DNA from: Deroplatys truncata | Lineage: Eukaryota; Arthropoda; Insecta; Mantodea; Mantidae | DNA length: 64,000 nucleotides | Assembly: GCA_030765065.1 (NCBI GenBank) | Contig: CM060988.1 | Span: 197,840,565 to 197,904,564, forward strand | Direction of reading: 5' to 3' | Shown here: positions 22,796 to 33,300 of the stretch, piece by piece | How positions within the stretch are numbered: the stretch's first letter is position 1 | How the letters are laid out: each line of letters starts with the position of its first letter | Notes under the pieces: model-generated | The model's database searches: none | What the model was told of the DNA's origin: nothing | What the model saw: only the letters and a program-made list of their open reading frames with translations | Made by a program: the position numbers and the translations under genes

Positions 22796-23960
22796 ATGTG
22801 CCTAGTATCCGTGCGCCACAAGCCAAAACGACGACATTATAGAAAAACTTCATCATTTGCCTACCGGACAGGGACAACCGCGAAAAACCTGAAAAAAGCT
22901 CTAAGAGTATTCTAACGCCTACCGATCTGGAAAACCCATGAAAACAAGATAGTACACTTTTTTGCCCGCTTTCGACCGGCAATGAGAACCCTGCTCCTAC
23001 GTACGCCAGCGACCAGGTTTTTGGTATAGTTAAATTACGTCTGTGCAAAGGGCGTCTGTACCGCTTTAAAAAACCTAGATATATCAGTGCGTAGTGATGT
23101 TGGTTGATCTTAAAGCTGGTTAAGCATTTTTCAAAAACAGTTTGCTACACGCTACTATTAAATGTGTGTGTATGTGTGTGTGCGCGAGTATGTGCCTAGT
23201 ATCCGTGCGCCGACAAGGTAAAACTTCATCATTTGCCTACCGGGCAGGGACAACCACTATAAACCTGAGAAAACCTCGAAAATTAGAAACGGCTTCGTCA
23301 ACCACTACAGAAAACGCCTACCAACCAGGGAAAACCTATGAAAAAGCAGAAAGAGCTTGCATTCGTTTACCAACCACAGAAAACCCCCAAAAACTAGTTA
23401 TTTTTAAAAAAGCGAAAAACAAAAAGAAACAAAAAGAAAAAAAAAGAAAAAAAGGAAAAGACGAATAATATAAGTATGGCAACTGCAAGGGTGTGTGTGT
23501 GTGCGAGTATGTGCCTAGTATCCGTGCGCCACAAGCCAAAACGACGACATTATAGAAAAACTTCATCATTTGCCTACCGGGCAGGGACAACCACTAAAAA
23601 CCTGAGAAAACCTCGAAAATTAGAAACGGCTTCGTCAACCACTACAGAAAACGCTTACCAACCAGGGAAAACCTATGAAAAAGCAGAAAGAGCTTGCATT
23701 CGTTTACCAACCACAGAATACCCCCAAAAACTAGTTATTTTTTAAAAAAACGAAAAAACAAAAAGAAAAAAAGAAAAAAGGAAAAGACGAATAATATAAG
23801 TATGGCAACTGCAAGGGTGTGTGTGTGTGCCTATTTAATTTTTATTTTCTTTTGCACTGCACACATTTGTGTTACAATATATATGCATTTTCAATTTTGG
23901 GAAAACCTATGAAAAAGCAGAAACAGCTTGCATTCGTCTACCAACCAGAGAAAACCCCGA
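22740..23960. repeat. Right-arm mirror of the ~300-bp blocks with GT microsatellites
   Basis: Inverse of 7780-9000, with (GT)n runs at about 22760, 23165, 23490 and 23815. Lengths of the microsatellites differ between arms. Confidence 0.85.
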
Positions 23961-24162
23961 AACACTAGTTATTTAAAATTGCTGATGAGTTCTGGATAGG
24001 CTTTTGCAAATCTTGTTGGTAGCAAAACTTACCTTTTCCATCACCTCCAACATACCCCACTCCCACACCTTTTTTCTTTCCACCAATCATAATCTCTCTT
24101 ATTCTTACCAATCAACAACTTTCATTTGTTCCTTTCCACCAATAACAACACTTCTTATTCCC

Positions 24163-24185
24163 ACCAATCACAACTTCACACGTCA
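24163..24185 (-). promoter_or_regulatory. Mirror of module 3 (right arm)
   Basis: ACCAATC at 24163-24169 and ACGTCA at 24180-24185, spaced by 10 nt. Confidence 0.5.
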
Positions 24186-25299
24186 CTTTCTGTTATACTT
24201 TTTATCCCTCGTTCGCCATCTTTCCCCTCTTTCAGTCCCAACCTCCGCACAGACAACACCTCACCGCTCCTTAACCTCAACATCATGCCTCCGCCATCTT
24301 ATTTAGTTCCCATTTTTACCACCGCGCCTCTCATCTCCCAACCAGATTGCCGGCAAGAACAGATCTCGTTCATTCACACCTCGACGGTTGACTCGACAGC
24401 AGCTACTGTGAACACCTACGTCGTACACGTTTTTGACCGCTTTCGACCGGCTATGAGAACCCTGCTCCTACGTACGCTAGCGACCATCACGATGGTCCAG
24501 TACCAGGTTTTTGGTATAGTTAAATTACGTCTCTGCAAAGGGCGTCTGTACCGCTTTAAAAAACCTAGGTATATCAGTGCGTAGTGATGTTGGTTGATCT
24601 TAAAGCTGGTTAAGCATTTTCAAAAACAGTTTGCTTTTATTTTTTCGCGTCGCGTGAAGCTGCTGCGCTTTTGGTGACGCATCCACACCAGTAACAGGTA
24701 AGTACCACACGCATAATTATTTTTCGAACCTGCTTGGCGTAGGAATATATCCTTTCGTGTTTTGGTACTGTAACCTCAAATCTCCTTACCCTCCTCTTGC
24801 GACCGCCATCTTGTTTAGTTCTCACCGCATCTCCTTGTCGCAGACCCTCCGCCATTTTTAGTTCCCACTATTTTAACCTCAAAATCTGCTCTTCTAAGCT
24901 CTTGCTACCGCCATCTTCTTTTAGTTCCCATTCTCACCACCGCGTCTCCTTGCCCCCACCTCTTGCGACCGCCATGTTCACCACTAACCTCCAAATTTCC
25001 TCGTCCTTAAACCTCTTGTCTCAACCATCTTGTTTAGTTCCCATTTTCGCCACCGCATCTCATATCGCCCCATCTCTCTATCCACTCAAGAAAACTAGCA
25101 TCCAACGTTCAAAAAATTGCTGATCAGTTCTCGACAGGCTTTTCAAAATCTTGTTGCTAGCAAAACTTACCTTTCCCATCACCTCCAACATACCCCACTC
25201 CCACACCTTTTTCTTTCCACCAATCATAATCTCTCTTATTCTTACCAATCAACAATTTTCATTTGTTCCTTTCCACCAATAACATCACTTCTTATTCCC

Positions 25300-25322
25300 A
25301 CCAATCACAACTTCACACGTCA
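25300..25322 (-). promoter_or_regulatory. Mirror of module 2 (right arm)
   Basis: ACCAATC at 25300-25306 and ACGTCA at 25317-25322, spaced by 10 nt. Confidence 0.5.
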
Positions 25323-25476
25323 CTTTCTGTTATACTTTTTATCCCTCGCTCTCCATCTTTTCCCTCTTTCAGTCCCGACCTCCGCACAGACAACACCTCG
25401 CCACCCCGCTCCTCTCCATCACGTGACCTCCATACTCTTTCATCTTCCTTCCTTCATCTTCCACCCGAATTAACGA

Positions 25477-25499
25477 ACCAATCAAAACACTCCACGTCA
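25477..25499 (-). promoter_or_regulatory. Mirror of module 1 (right arm)
   Basis: ACCAATC at 25477-25483 and ACGTCA at 25494-25499, spaced by 10 nt. Confidence 0.5.
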
Positions 25500-25548
25500 C
25501 TTCCTCTTTTTCCTTCACCTTACCCTAATCCTCAATTCTTTTAACTCG

Positions 25549-25686
25549 TCCCGGATGAACGAATTGCAATAACGATAATCCTTCCGCTCAGGGCGCTTTT
25601 GAAACTTGCCGCCGCCGCCGTCGCACGCAGCGACACTAGCGCCCCTAGCGGCAGGATTATCGTTAATCCAATTGGCTCATCCGGGA
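25549..25686. repeat. Subterminal imperfect hairpin, right arm
   Basis: Mirror copy of the 6057-6200 hairpin, 138 bp long. It lacks one GTGTCGCTG unit present on the left, an independent difference between the arms. Confidence 0.85.
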
Positions 25687-25703
25687 CTTATACTACTGAG
25701 GAG
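25680..25703. repeat. Right terminus and 6-bp target duplication
   Basis: CCGGGACTTATACTACT ends at 25697, the exact inverse of the left terminus. It is followed directly by GAGGAG (25698-25703). Confidence 0.85.
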
Positions 25704-25840
25704 TAACTTTTTAAAACAGCTGTTTTTCTCTTTTTATAAAAATCGGTTTTTAATGTTTAATTTAAACCAGTGGTGAATGTTTCAGAACAAGTCTTCTCCC
25801 ATCTTAATATATATTACAAGAAACCTTCAGTTCAGCACTC

Positions 25841-27520
25841 TTATGAGTGCAGTTCAAAACTTGAAACCTATGTGAGCTGGGCAGTTGAAAACTTGAATAC
25901 TGTATGACCTGGACACATCAAAACGTGACAAATCTGAGTTGGATAGTTCAAAACGTGATTACTGCACGAGTTGGACAATTCAAAACTATAATAATCTATG
26001 ACCTGAACACATCAAAATATGAGAACTCTATGAGCTGGATAGTTCAAAACGTGATTACGGTATGAGTTGGACAATTCAAAACTTGAATACCTATGAGCTG
26101 GACACATCAAAATGTGAGTACTCTATGAGCTGGATGGTTCAAAACGTGATTACTGTATGAGTTAGACAATTCAAAACTTGAATACTCTATGACCTGGACA
26201 CATCAAAACGTGACAAATCTGAGTTGGATAGTTTAAAACGTGATTACTGCACGAGTTGGACAATTCAAAACTATAATACTCTATGACCTGAACACATCAA
26301 AATATGAGAACTCTATGAGCTGGATAGTTCAAAACGTGATTACGGTATGAGTTGGACAATTCAAAACTTGAATACCTATGAGCTGGACACATCAAAATGT
26401 GAGTACTCTATGAGCTGGATGGTTCAAAACGTGATTACTGCATGAGTTAGACAATTCAAAACTTGAATACTCTATGAGCTGGACACATCAAAACGTGACA
26501 ACACTATGAGTTGGATAGTTCAAAACGAGATTACTGTATGAGTTAGACAATTCAAAACTTGAATACTCTATGAACTGGACACATCAAAATGTGGGTACTC
26601 TATGAGCTGAATAGTTCAAAATATGATCATCTATGAGCTGGACAATGCAAAGCTTGAATACTCTGAGCTGGGCAGTATAAAACACGAGTGCTCTATGACG
26701 TGGGCAATTCAAAACATGACACCCTTGTGATCTGGGAGTTCAAAACATGAGTACACTGTGATCTGGGAGTTCAAAACATGAGTACACTGTGAACTGGACA
26801 GTATAAAGCATGAGTGCTCTATGACATGGGCAATTCAAAACATGACTACCTTGTGATCTGGGAGCTCAAAACATGAGTACACTGTGAACTGGACAGTACA
26901 AAACATGAGTACTCTATAACATGGACAGTTCAAAAAATAAATACTTTGTGATCTGGGACTTTAAGACATGAGTACACTGTGAACTGGACAGTTCAAAACA
27001 TGAATATTTTGTGATCTGGGATTTCAAAACATGAATATTTTGTGATCTGGGAGTTCAAAACATGAGTACACTGTGAACTGGACAGTTCAAAACATGAATA
27101 TTTTGTGACATGGACAGTTCAAAACATAAATATTTTGTGATCTGGGAGTTCAAAACATGAGTACACTTTGAGCTGGGCAATACAAAACATGAATATTTTG
27201 TGATCTGGGAGTTCAAAATATGAGTACACTTTGAGCTGGACAGTACAAAACACGAGTACTCTATGACATGGACAGTTCAAAACATGAATATTTTGTGATC
27301 TGGGAGTACAAGACATGAGTACACTGTGAGCTGGGCAATACAAAACATGAGTACTCTATGACATGGACAGTTCAAAACATGAATCTTTTGTGATCTGGGA
27401 GTTCAAAATATGAGTGCACTGTGAACTGGACAATTCAAAAGCTGGGAACTCTGTCGGCTGAACAGTTCAAAACAAGCATACTCTGTGACCTGTGCACATC
27501 AAAACTTATATACTGCAGAC
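25841..27520 (+). repeat. Degenerate ~41-bp minisatellite with 285-bp higher-order unit
   Basis: Units of the form CTATGAGCTGGACA, then GTTCAAAAC, then a variable GTGATTACT-like stretch repeat for about 1.7 kb. In the first part a seven-monomer block recurs at exactly 285 bp: GAATACT...ACCTGGACACATCAAAACG starts at 25895, 26180 and 26465. The second part (from about 26640) consists of related monomers such as GTGATCTGGGAGTTCAAAAC without a strict higher-order period. Open frames inside it are by-products. Confidence 0.93.
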
Positions 27521-28737
27521 CTATTGTCAAGAGTGGTTTATTTTATCTTTCTGACTTCCTTGGCAAAAAAGAAAGTGGAGTAGATAAATCAGGCAAAGTG
27601 TACTGCTTCATTATGTGTTTGCTAGTGAGACTTTGGAGTTGAATGCAAGTAGAAGTAGCAATAAAAAGAATGGAAGACGAAGCAACAGATGAAACTGAAA
27701 ATAGGTTAGTTGTCTGCAATATCCTTATTATCATTATTACTAAATAGATATTTGTTTTGTAGGTGTAAACAGAAAAGGGGACCTTCCAGTCTGTGCTAAA
27801 TATATTCCAAATACTTTGATATAACTTGTTTAAGACTTTGATCAATTCGTACTACTGTGCAAATAGGTCGGGTTTTTTTAAGAACACAGAAGGGTCAAAT
27901 GAGAAATGTAGTTGAGTCCCATTTTTCATAAGTTGATAAATGGAAAATGTCTGTTTTCGGGAAATGCATTTTTTAAATATTGAACCAAAATACTAATTGT
28001 ATTTCATAATAAATAACATTTAAACTATGTTTTTAAGCATGTATTTGACACTTCCGTTTTCACTGATAAAATTGAAAATATATGATACAATTTCCAAGTT
28101 TTGCAAAAGTGGATATATGCAAAGCTGGATAGTCAAAATTTTAATATGCACATTCAAAACATAACTTTTTTCTTTCCTGTAATCTATTTACAGATAATGT
28201 AAGAAGGGCATGTTTATTGCTCTAGTTGCCTTTTCACATTGTTTTATAGCAGTTTGATAAACTTAAGTACAAAGTAATGAAATCTGACAAGCAGAATAAA
28301 GGGCAAAATATAAACTCAAATGCCACGATAAGTGGAAACCTAATAGTGACTTTAAACTATGCCTTTTTAAAATACTTCATCAGTTTTACGATTTCCTTTC
28401 ATTTATTCTTACTGATATGCTCCATTTTAGCAAACTAGCTACTTTACTTCCTCACTGCAGCTCTTGTGTCCTATACTGACAACAATACCTAACTTCTATA
28501 CTTGTCATAAGCCATGGTACTTCAGTAATGTATAAAATATTTACATGTAATTGAAAAGCTGTGATATCATCATAACTAGATCAGCTGCTCTGCATTTGTT
28601 TCTTCCTAAGGCTTTTGGGTTCATTGGTATGTTTGGTAGCCCATGTGAAATGCAATACTTGGCATTTCCTTATTCTTAATGAGCTTTTGAGCCAAATTTA
28701 CTCTAGATCTGGACTTCCTATCGCTTGGACACTCAGT

Positions 28738-28768
<31 letters not shown>

Positions 28769-29863
28769 ATGTTTTTAATCAACTGTATGAACTTCCATAC
28801 TAATGTTTAACAGACCACTTTTTACTGTGATAATATTCCTGCAAAAGCTGCCAGAAATGGATCATGATAATCAGAAATTTATGTCATGTGAATCTTCAAC
28901 CTGTACTGTCGCTTCTATTGGGAAGCACTTGCCTATAATACAATGTTACTCTCTCTTAGAAGTGAAACATCTTTTGCATTTTATTGCTCTGACTGGCTGA
29001 GAACAAACATCATTGGCAAAAACTCAATGTTTTCAACAACCTATAACCATGACCAAAATATCAAATTCTGATCAAACCATTACAACAGCTCATGCTTAGC
29101 AATAAGGTATAATAGATCCCTACAAAAATTAAGATTTTCAAAATTTGAGGATTTATCAACTTTCAAAAAATGCTTCTCAGTTATTTTCATCTAAAAGAAA
29201 GCCTGTAACAGAATTAACATATCTTCTTGATGTATTTGAGATTCATTACTTCTAGAAACTAAGTCAAAATTTGTTTCTTTCAGCAGACCTAAGAAGCAGT
29301 CCATTATTTACAATGTGCAATGCTTCAGTAGGAGAAATTTGAAGGTGCATGGGGAAAACCTATTGAAAACAAACGGATACTTCTCATTTACAAAGAAACT
29401 TGTAAAAGTCTTTGGTCAAGCCTGGGAAATACAGAACTTCCAAGTAACTAGGTTTATTCTTGAAACACTTCCAAGTTTTGAATAAATTAAAAAACTTGAT
29501 TTTCAGAAATAAATTAATGGACCCAGAGACAATTTTGTTTGCATTGGGAAACCAATTTGAATACCCAACTGAAAATATTTTCCTATTTTGAAGCAAGGAA
29601 ACAGCAGCATGGACCTGCCTACTAATCCTTTGACATTGTAGATTAAGAAACATAAGAAAGAAAGACAGTGGTCATGAAGCTATTTAAAAAAAACATGAAA
29701 AATTAAATGTTTAATAACATTGTGATTCAAACTGTACTTCAATCACAGACACTGAACATGAGAACAAATGTGAATTCCTTGATGAAGAGGTTGACTATAC
29801 CAACTATGATTGCCTTAATGGAATGGAAACATTATCATCAATGTTATGTTTCTGAGGGGTATT
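27521..29863. other. Gene-poor stretch with an (AT)n tract
   Basis: No recognisable coding sequence. A (TA)n run lies at about 28738-28767. Short open frames at 28615-28803, 28803-29000, 29384-29653 and 29707-29916 have no identifiable motif. Confidence 0.5.
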
Positions 29864-29875
29864 TACTTCATTTAT

Positions 29876-31130
29876 TAAATCAAAAGTTATGGTATTTAAA
29901 GGAGGAAATAAACTAAAAAGAGAAGAGAAATAGCAGATTGGGAGTTTAAAGTTAAAAGTTGTCAAGGAGAAGGATTATTTGGGGGTGAGGATGAGCAGTA
30001 ATGGTGAATGGGTGGCGCATAGCAGGAAGGTTATCGCTAAAGGAAAGACAGCAATGACAGGAGTAAGGATGTGCAAATATAGTTTAGAAATGCCAACTAA
30101 ATGGATAGAAAAAATGTATGAAGCATTGGTAGAAACAATAATGCTATATGCAGTAGAAATTTGGGGAGGATCTGAATTAAGCAGAAAAATAGACCAGAAC
30201 TATGGAATGTTCTGTAAAGAGTTATTGGGGCTAACAAGATCAGCACCAGGGGAAGTAGCATTAGTGGAATTAGGAAGAACAAGAAGAAAGGGAGTGATAC
30301 TGGAAAGGATATTAAAATTTTGGTTTATGTGCCTGGGAAAAGATAAAGAGGAAATTTTAAAGATGTGCATGGAACAACAAAAGAGTATGAACAATTAAAA
30401 TAGCTGGTGGACAGGGGTAGAAAAAATTATGGAGAAGATAGGAATGGGAGATATCTGGAGAACAGGAGAAAGCAACAGGAATGGTTTCTGGATAGCAGTA
30501 AGAAACAGAGTGGAGGACATAGAAAGACAAGAGATTTGGGGAAGCTTAGAAAATAAAAAGTCATTAGGGTTCTATAGATTAGTAAAAAGGAAATGGGGAA
30601 GAGAAGGGTATGTAGATTATTGTAATAGAGCAGGAAAAGAAGCGTTTGCATGGATGAAAACAGGAGAAATGTACTTGAGAGGGTTAAGAGGTAAAAAAAA
30701 TGAAATTTGTGAATTATGCGACGACAGTGAAAGCACAGAGCATTATATGAGAGAATGCAAAGAATTAGCAGAACGGAGACAAGAAGTATGGGAAGAAAAA
30801 TGGGAAAAAATGGATAGGAAAATAGTAGCAATTAAAATGCTAACAAGAAATGGAGAAAAGCAAATTAAGAATATGGGGGAGTTGTTAAAGAAAGTAAAAG
30901 AGAAATGAATTAGAAAAATAAGAGAGATAAGAAAGGTAGAAAGGCAAACGGAGGAAGGAGAAGATGGGCAAATAGGGATAAAAGGTAGTAAGGAATGCTT
31001 AGAGGAGCCAGAAGGCCAGGCAAAAAGAGCAGCATAGCTGGCAAGGAAATTTGTACATATGTTAAGTTAGTTTATAAGTGGAACATTGTAAAAAGAATGT
31101 GTAGAAAATGTACAAATAAAGTTATCTATC
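29876..31130 (+). mobile_element. 5'-truncated LINE with 12-bp target duplication
   Basis: Copies of TACTTCATTTAT flank the insert (29864-29875 and 31131-31142). The sequence begins inside the reverse transcriptase, with a KSKVMVFKGG segment and then the thumb-side motif DYLGVRMSSNGEW (from about 29970). It continues as an open frame to 30398 and, after a stop, as another at 30429-30908. The second frame ends in a C-terminal zinc-knuckle-like CELCDDSESTEHYMREC, typical of several non-LTR clades including R1-like ones. The 3' end is AAATAAAGTTATCTATC with no long poly(A). A frameshift near 29930 and the stop at 30398 make it inactive. The clade is not settled by eye. Confidence 0.9.
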
Positions 31131-31210
31131 TACTTCATTTATAACCACTTAAAATTAAAAGTAAAATATTAAATATTCACTTGCAATACTTTTACAAAAT
31201 ACTGATTTTT

Positions 31211-31301
31211 AATTTATTTAAAGGTGAGTCGGAATTGTTACACTAACATCACTTAAGTTTAATTGTTAGTGTAACAATTCTGACTCACCTTTAAATAAAT
31301 T
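31211..31301. repeat. Small perfect-hairpin repeat (MITE-like)
   Basis: A 37-nt arm at 31211-31247 (AATTTATTTAAAGGTGAGTC onward) pairs with 31265-31301 with one mismatch around a 17-nt loop. It looks like a miniature inverted-repeat element; no duplication of target bases is obvious. Confidence 0.85.
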
Positions 31302-31347
31302 CAATACACATCACTGTTTCTAGCTTCTTTTCATTACAATATATACT

Positions 31348-32201
31348 GATTTTTACTTTCTCTACTACGTATAGTAAGTAGGGGAAGTATTGCATTCCAC
31401 CCAAAAATTCGATACCGAGATTTCACCGGAAATACATGTTTTGAGAATCACTGAATCCAAAAAAAGCATTTTTGGAAACATGTCCGTGTGTGTGTCTGTC
31501 TGTGTGTCTGTGAACAGCATAACTCAAAAACGAACAGTCGGATAAACACCAAACTTGGTATTTAGGTTCAGTATCTTCCAGAGATGCGACACGAAGGTTT
31601 TCAAGAAAATCCCCCCACCCCAGACTACCCTTTACATGGAACAGTTTTCGAAAATTTTAATTTTCTCAAAAACGGCTCTAACGATTTTGATTAAAATATC
31701 ATATGTTTAAGATATTGTCATGACAAATAAAATGTATATCTCGAATTTTCTGGGAATGTCTCCAAAAATATTCTTCATTGTGAACGACTTTTGCATAACT
31801 GGTAAACCATAAGAGATAGACAAAATTTTACTACACAAAAAATGTAGATCACGTTAAAATACACAACTTATGTCATATACGTTTCTTTTGTTGAGTGAAC
31901 CGTTTTCGAGATATTGCTTGTTATTTCCTTAAATTTTCCAATACTTATACTTTTTCTCAAATTCGTTATTCATTTTTTTATGTCCTGAACATGCAAAGAG
32001 AATGGAATTCGCCACATAGCAACCAGCGTTAAAATGTTTGACTATCGCTTAAAAGCTACCATATTCCCCTTGCATCTACAAGAAAATTACCAATAAGATT
32101 GACATCTCGATTAACATGAAGCATATGGAGAATAGGCGTTTGTAAAATTAGATTGTACAAGAGTAGAGAAAGTTATGTGAGTGTAACACATCAGATTTTT
32201 A
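31348..32201 (+). repeat. Dispersed non-coding repeat with 8-bp target duplication
   Basis: GATTTTTA at 31348-31355 and 32194-32201 flanks an 838-bp sequence running from CTTTCTCTACTACGTATAG to GTGAGTGTAACACATCA. Subterminal inverted 12-mers (ACTTTCTCTACT / AGTAGAGAAAGT) sit at 31355-31366 and 32162-32173. No frame is conserved. This is the free-standing relative of the copies at 12106-12930 and its mirror, and of the older copies at 9030-9720 and 10450-11400. An 8-bp duplication fits hAT-like or related DNA transposons, but the ends do not show a standard hAT terminus, so the class is open. Confidence 0.85.
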
Positions 32202-32302
32202 ATTATTATTATGTATTATCTGTTCTACTTTTCTTTAAATATACTCTTGTTTGCTTTAATTATCTGAATATAGCATTAAAAGTAGAAACTTTAAATATTT
32301 AA

Positions 32303-32407
32303 CTTGTAAGAGGATTGGAGTTCATTGTTCTTCTACACAAGCCGTGTATGGACAGGGTTGGAAAGATAGAATCAGATTCTACCTGATTCTATCTTGTAAG
32401 AGGATTG
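32303..32407 (-). mobile_element. 5'-truncated SINE with 15-bp target duplication
   Basis: CTTGTAAGAGGATTG at 32303-32317 and 32393-32407 flanks 75 bp that match the tail of the SINE family (TTCTACACAAGCC, GACAGGGTTGGAAAGA). Only the 3' part is present. Confidence 0.9.
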
Positions 32408-33059
32408 TTTTAGTCCACCTCTTAAGCTTCTATAATGGTAGATGCCCTTCATAGGAGGGAACTGGGTGATAGGAAAGATGAATTAATAAGAAATAGCTTT
32501 TCCCTAAACCTAATACATGTAAAGCTACTAATATATCAATTAAGCATGATTAATTGTTCTGCTCTATTAACATGAATATGTTGTAAACCTAGTTAAGATG
32601 GATCTTATTCTGAATCCTTAGAAATAAAATTTACTTGGCAGCAAAAGGATCATGCTTTACTTACTCATCAAGAAGACAATGATGAGGAAAGTTGACAGGA
32701 TTTCTGTTGTGGAGTCTAGTAGCAAAAGACAGGTTCACTGTGTCACACTTATTCAGAAAATGTCTATTTATACAAAATATTTAAGATGCTGTACACCATA
32801 CAGGCGTCACAAGGAACTGATGTGATCCTGGATTTTCCTCAGGATGCTAATAAGTAAAGATGAGGCTACATCAAAGTTAAGCTTAAAGAAAATTATGAAG
32901 CGACTTTCTTGCTTAAGAATCTGACTGTTGACAATCTTTCAACATGCACTCTTTCTTTTACAGGCATAGCAGTGTGGTCTACACATAACTGTTAAGAAAT
33001 TGAATATAAGGTATTAAAAAAAGGAAGTAGGTTGCTAACATATGAAACAATGTATTAGA

Positions 33060-33300
33060 AAAGGAATTAAAAATGGTGAAAGCATTTGATTACTTAAGAG
33101 TAAGACTGAGTAGTAACAGTAGATTGGAATAAATATGGTAGGAAGGTGAATCCTAAAGGAAAATTATCCAAGAAGCAAGTGAGGGTGTGTTTAATCAACA
33201 TACCAGGAATATCTAAAAATGGTTGGAGTGCAGTGGCAGAATCAAAGATGAGAAGCATTATTTCAAATAATATAATGTCCACCAATGGACAAAATTGAAC
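33060..33300 (+). pseudogene. Possible LINE reverse-transcriptase relic
   Basis: A plus-strand frame from 33073 contains FDYLRVRLSSNSRLE, similar in layout to the DYLGVRMSSNGEW motif of the LINE at 29876. Stops follow at once. The match is short, so this is tentative. Confidence 0.4.

Larger units (their letters stand above)
6046..25697. mobile_element. Giant palindromic (foldback) mobile element, 19.65 kb
   Basis: Two inverted arms, 6046-16000 and 16028-25697, match along their whole length around a 27-nt spacer. The outer termini are AGTAGTATAAGTCCCGG and its exact inverse. GAGGAG occurs immediately outside both ends (6040-6045 and 25698-25703), which is a 6-bp target duplication. The left arm is 285 bp longer. 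That is explained by a SINE plus its duplication (+407, left only), one extra 76-bp satellite unit on the right, and a longer TAA tract on the right. No transposase, integrase, polymerase or ATPase frame is present, so it is non-autonomous or fully decayed. The 6-bp duplication and 5'-AG ends match published features of Maverick/Polinton elements. Classical Foldback elements are an alternative, but they usually make 9-bp duplications. Confidence 0.93.

Noticed and set aside
6046-25697. The palindrome as a sequencing or assembly fold-back artefact
   Set aside because: A terminal 6-bp duplication, a one-arm SINE and other arm differences argue against it. It is not fully excluded without spanning reads.
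25841-27520. A CRISPR-like array
   Set aside because: Repeats are contiguous and degenerate with no unique spacers, and the sequence is eukaryotic.
30097-30831. Minus-strand frames opposite the LINE
   Set aside because: They are antisense shadows of a purine-rich LINE coding strand.
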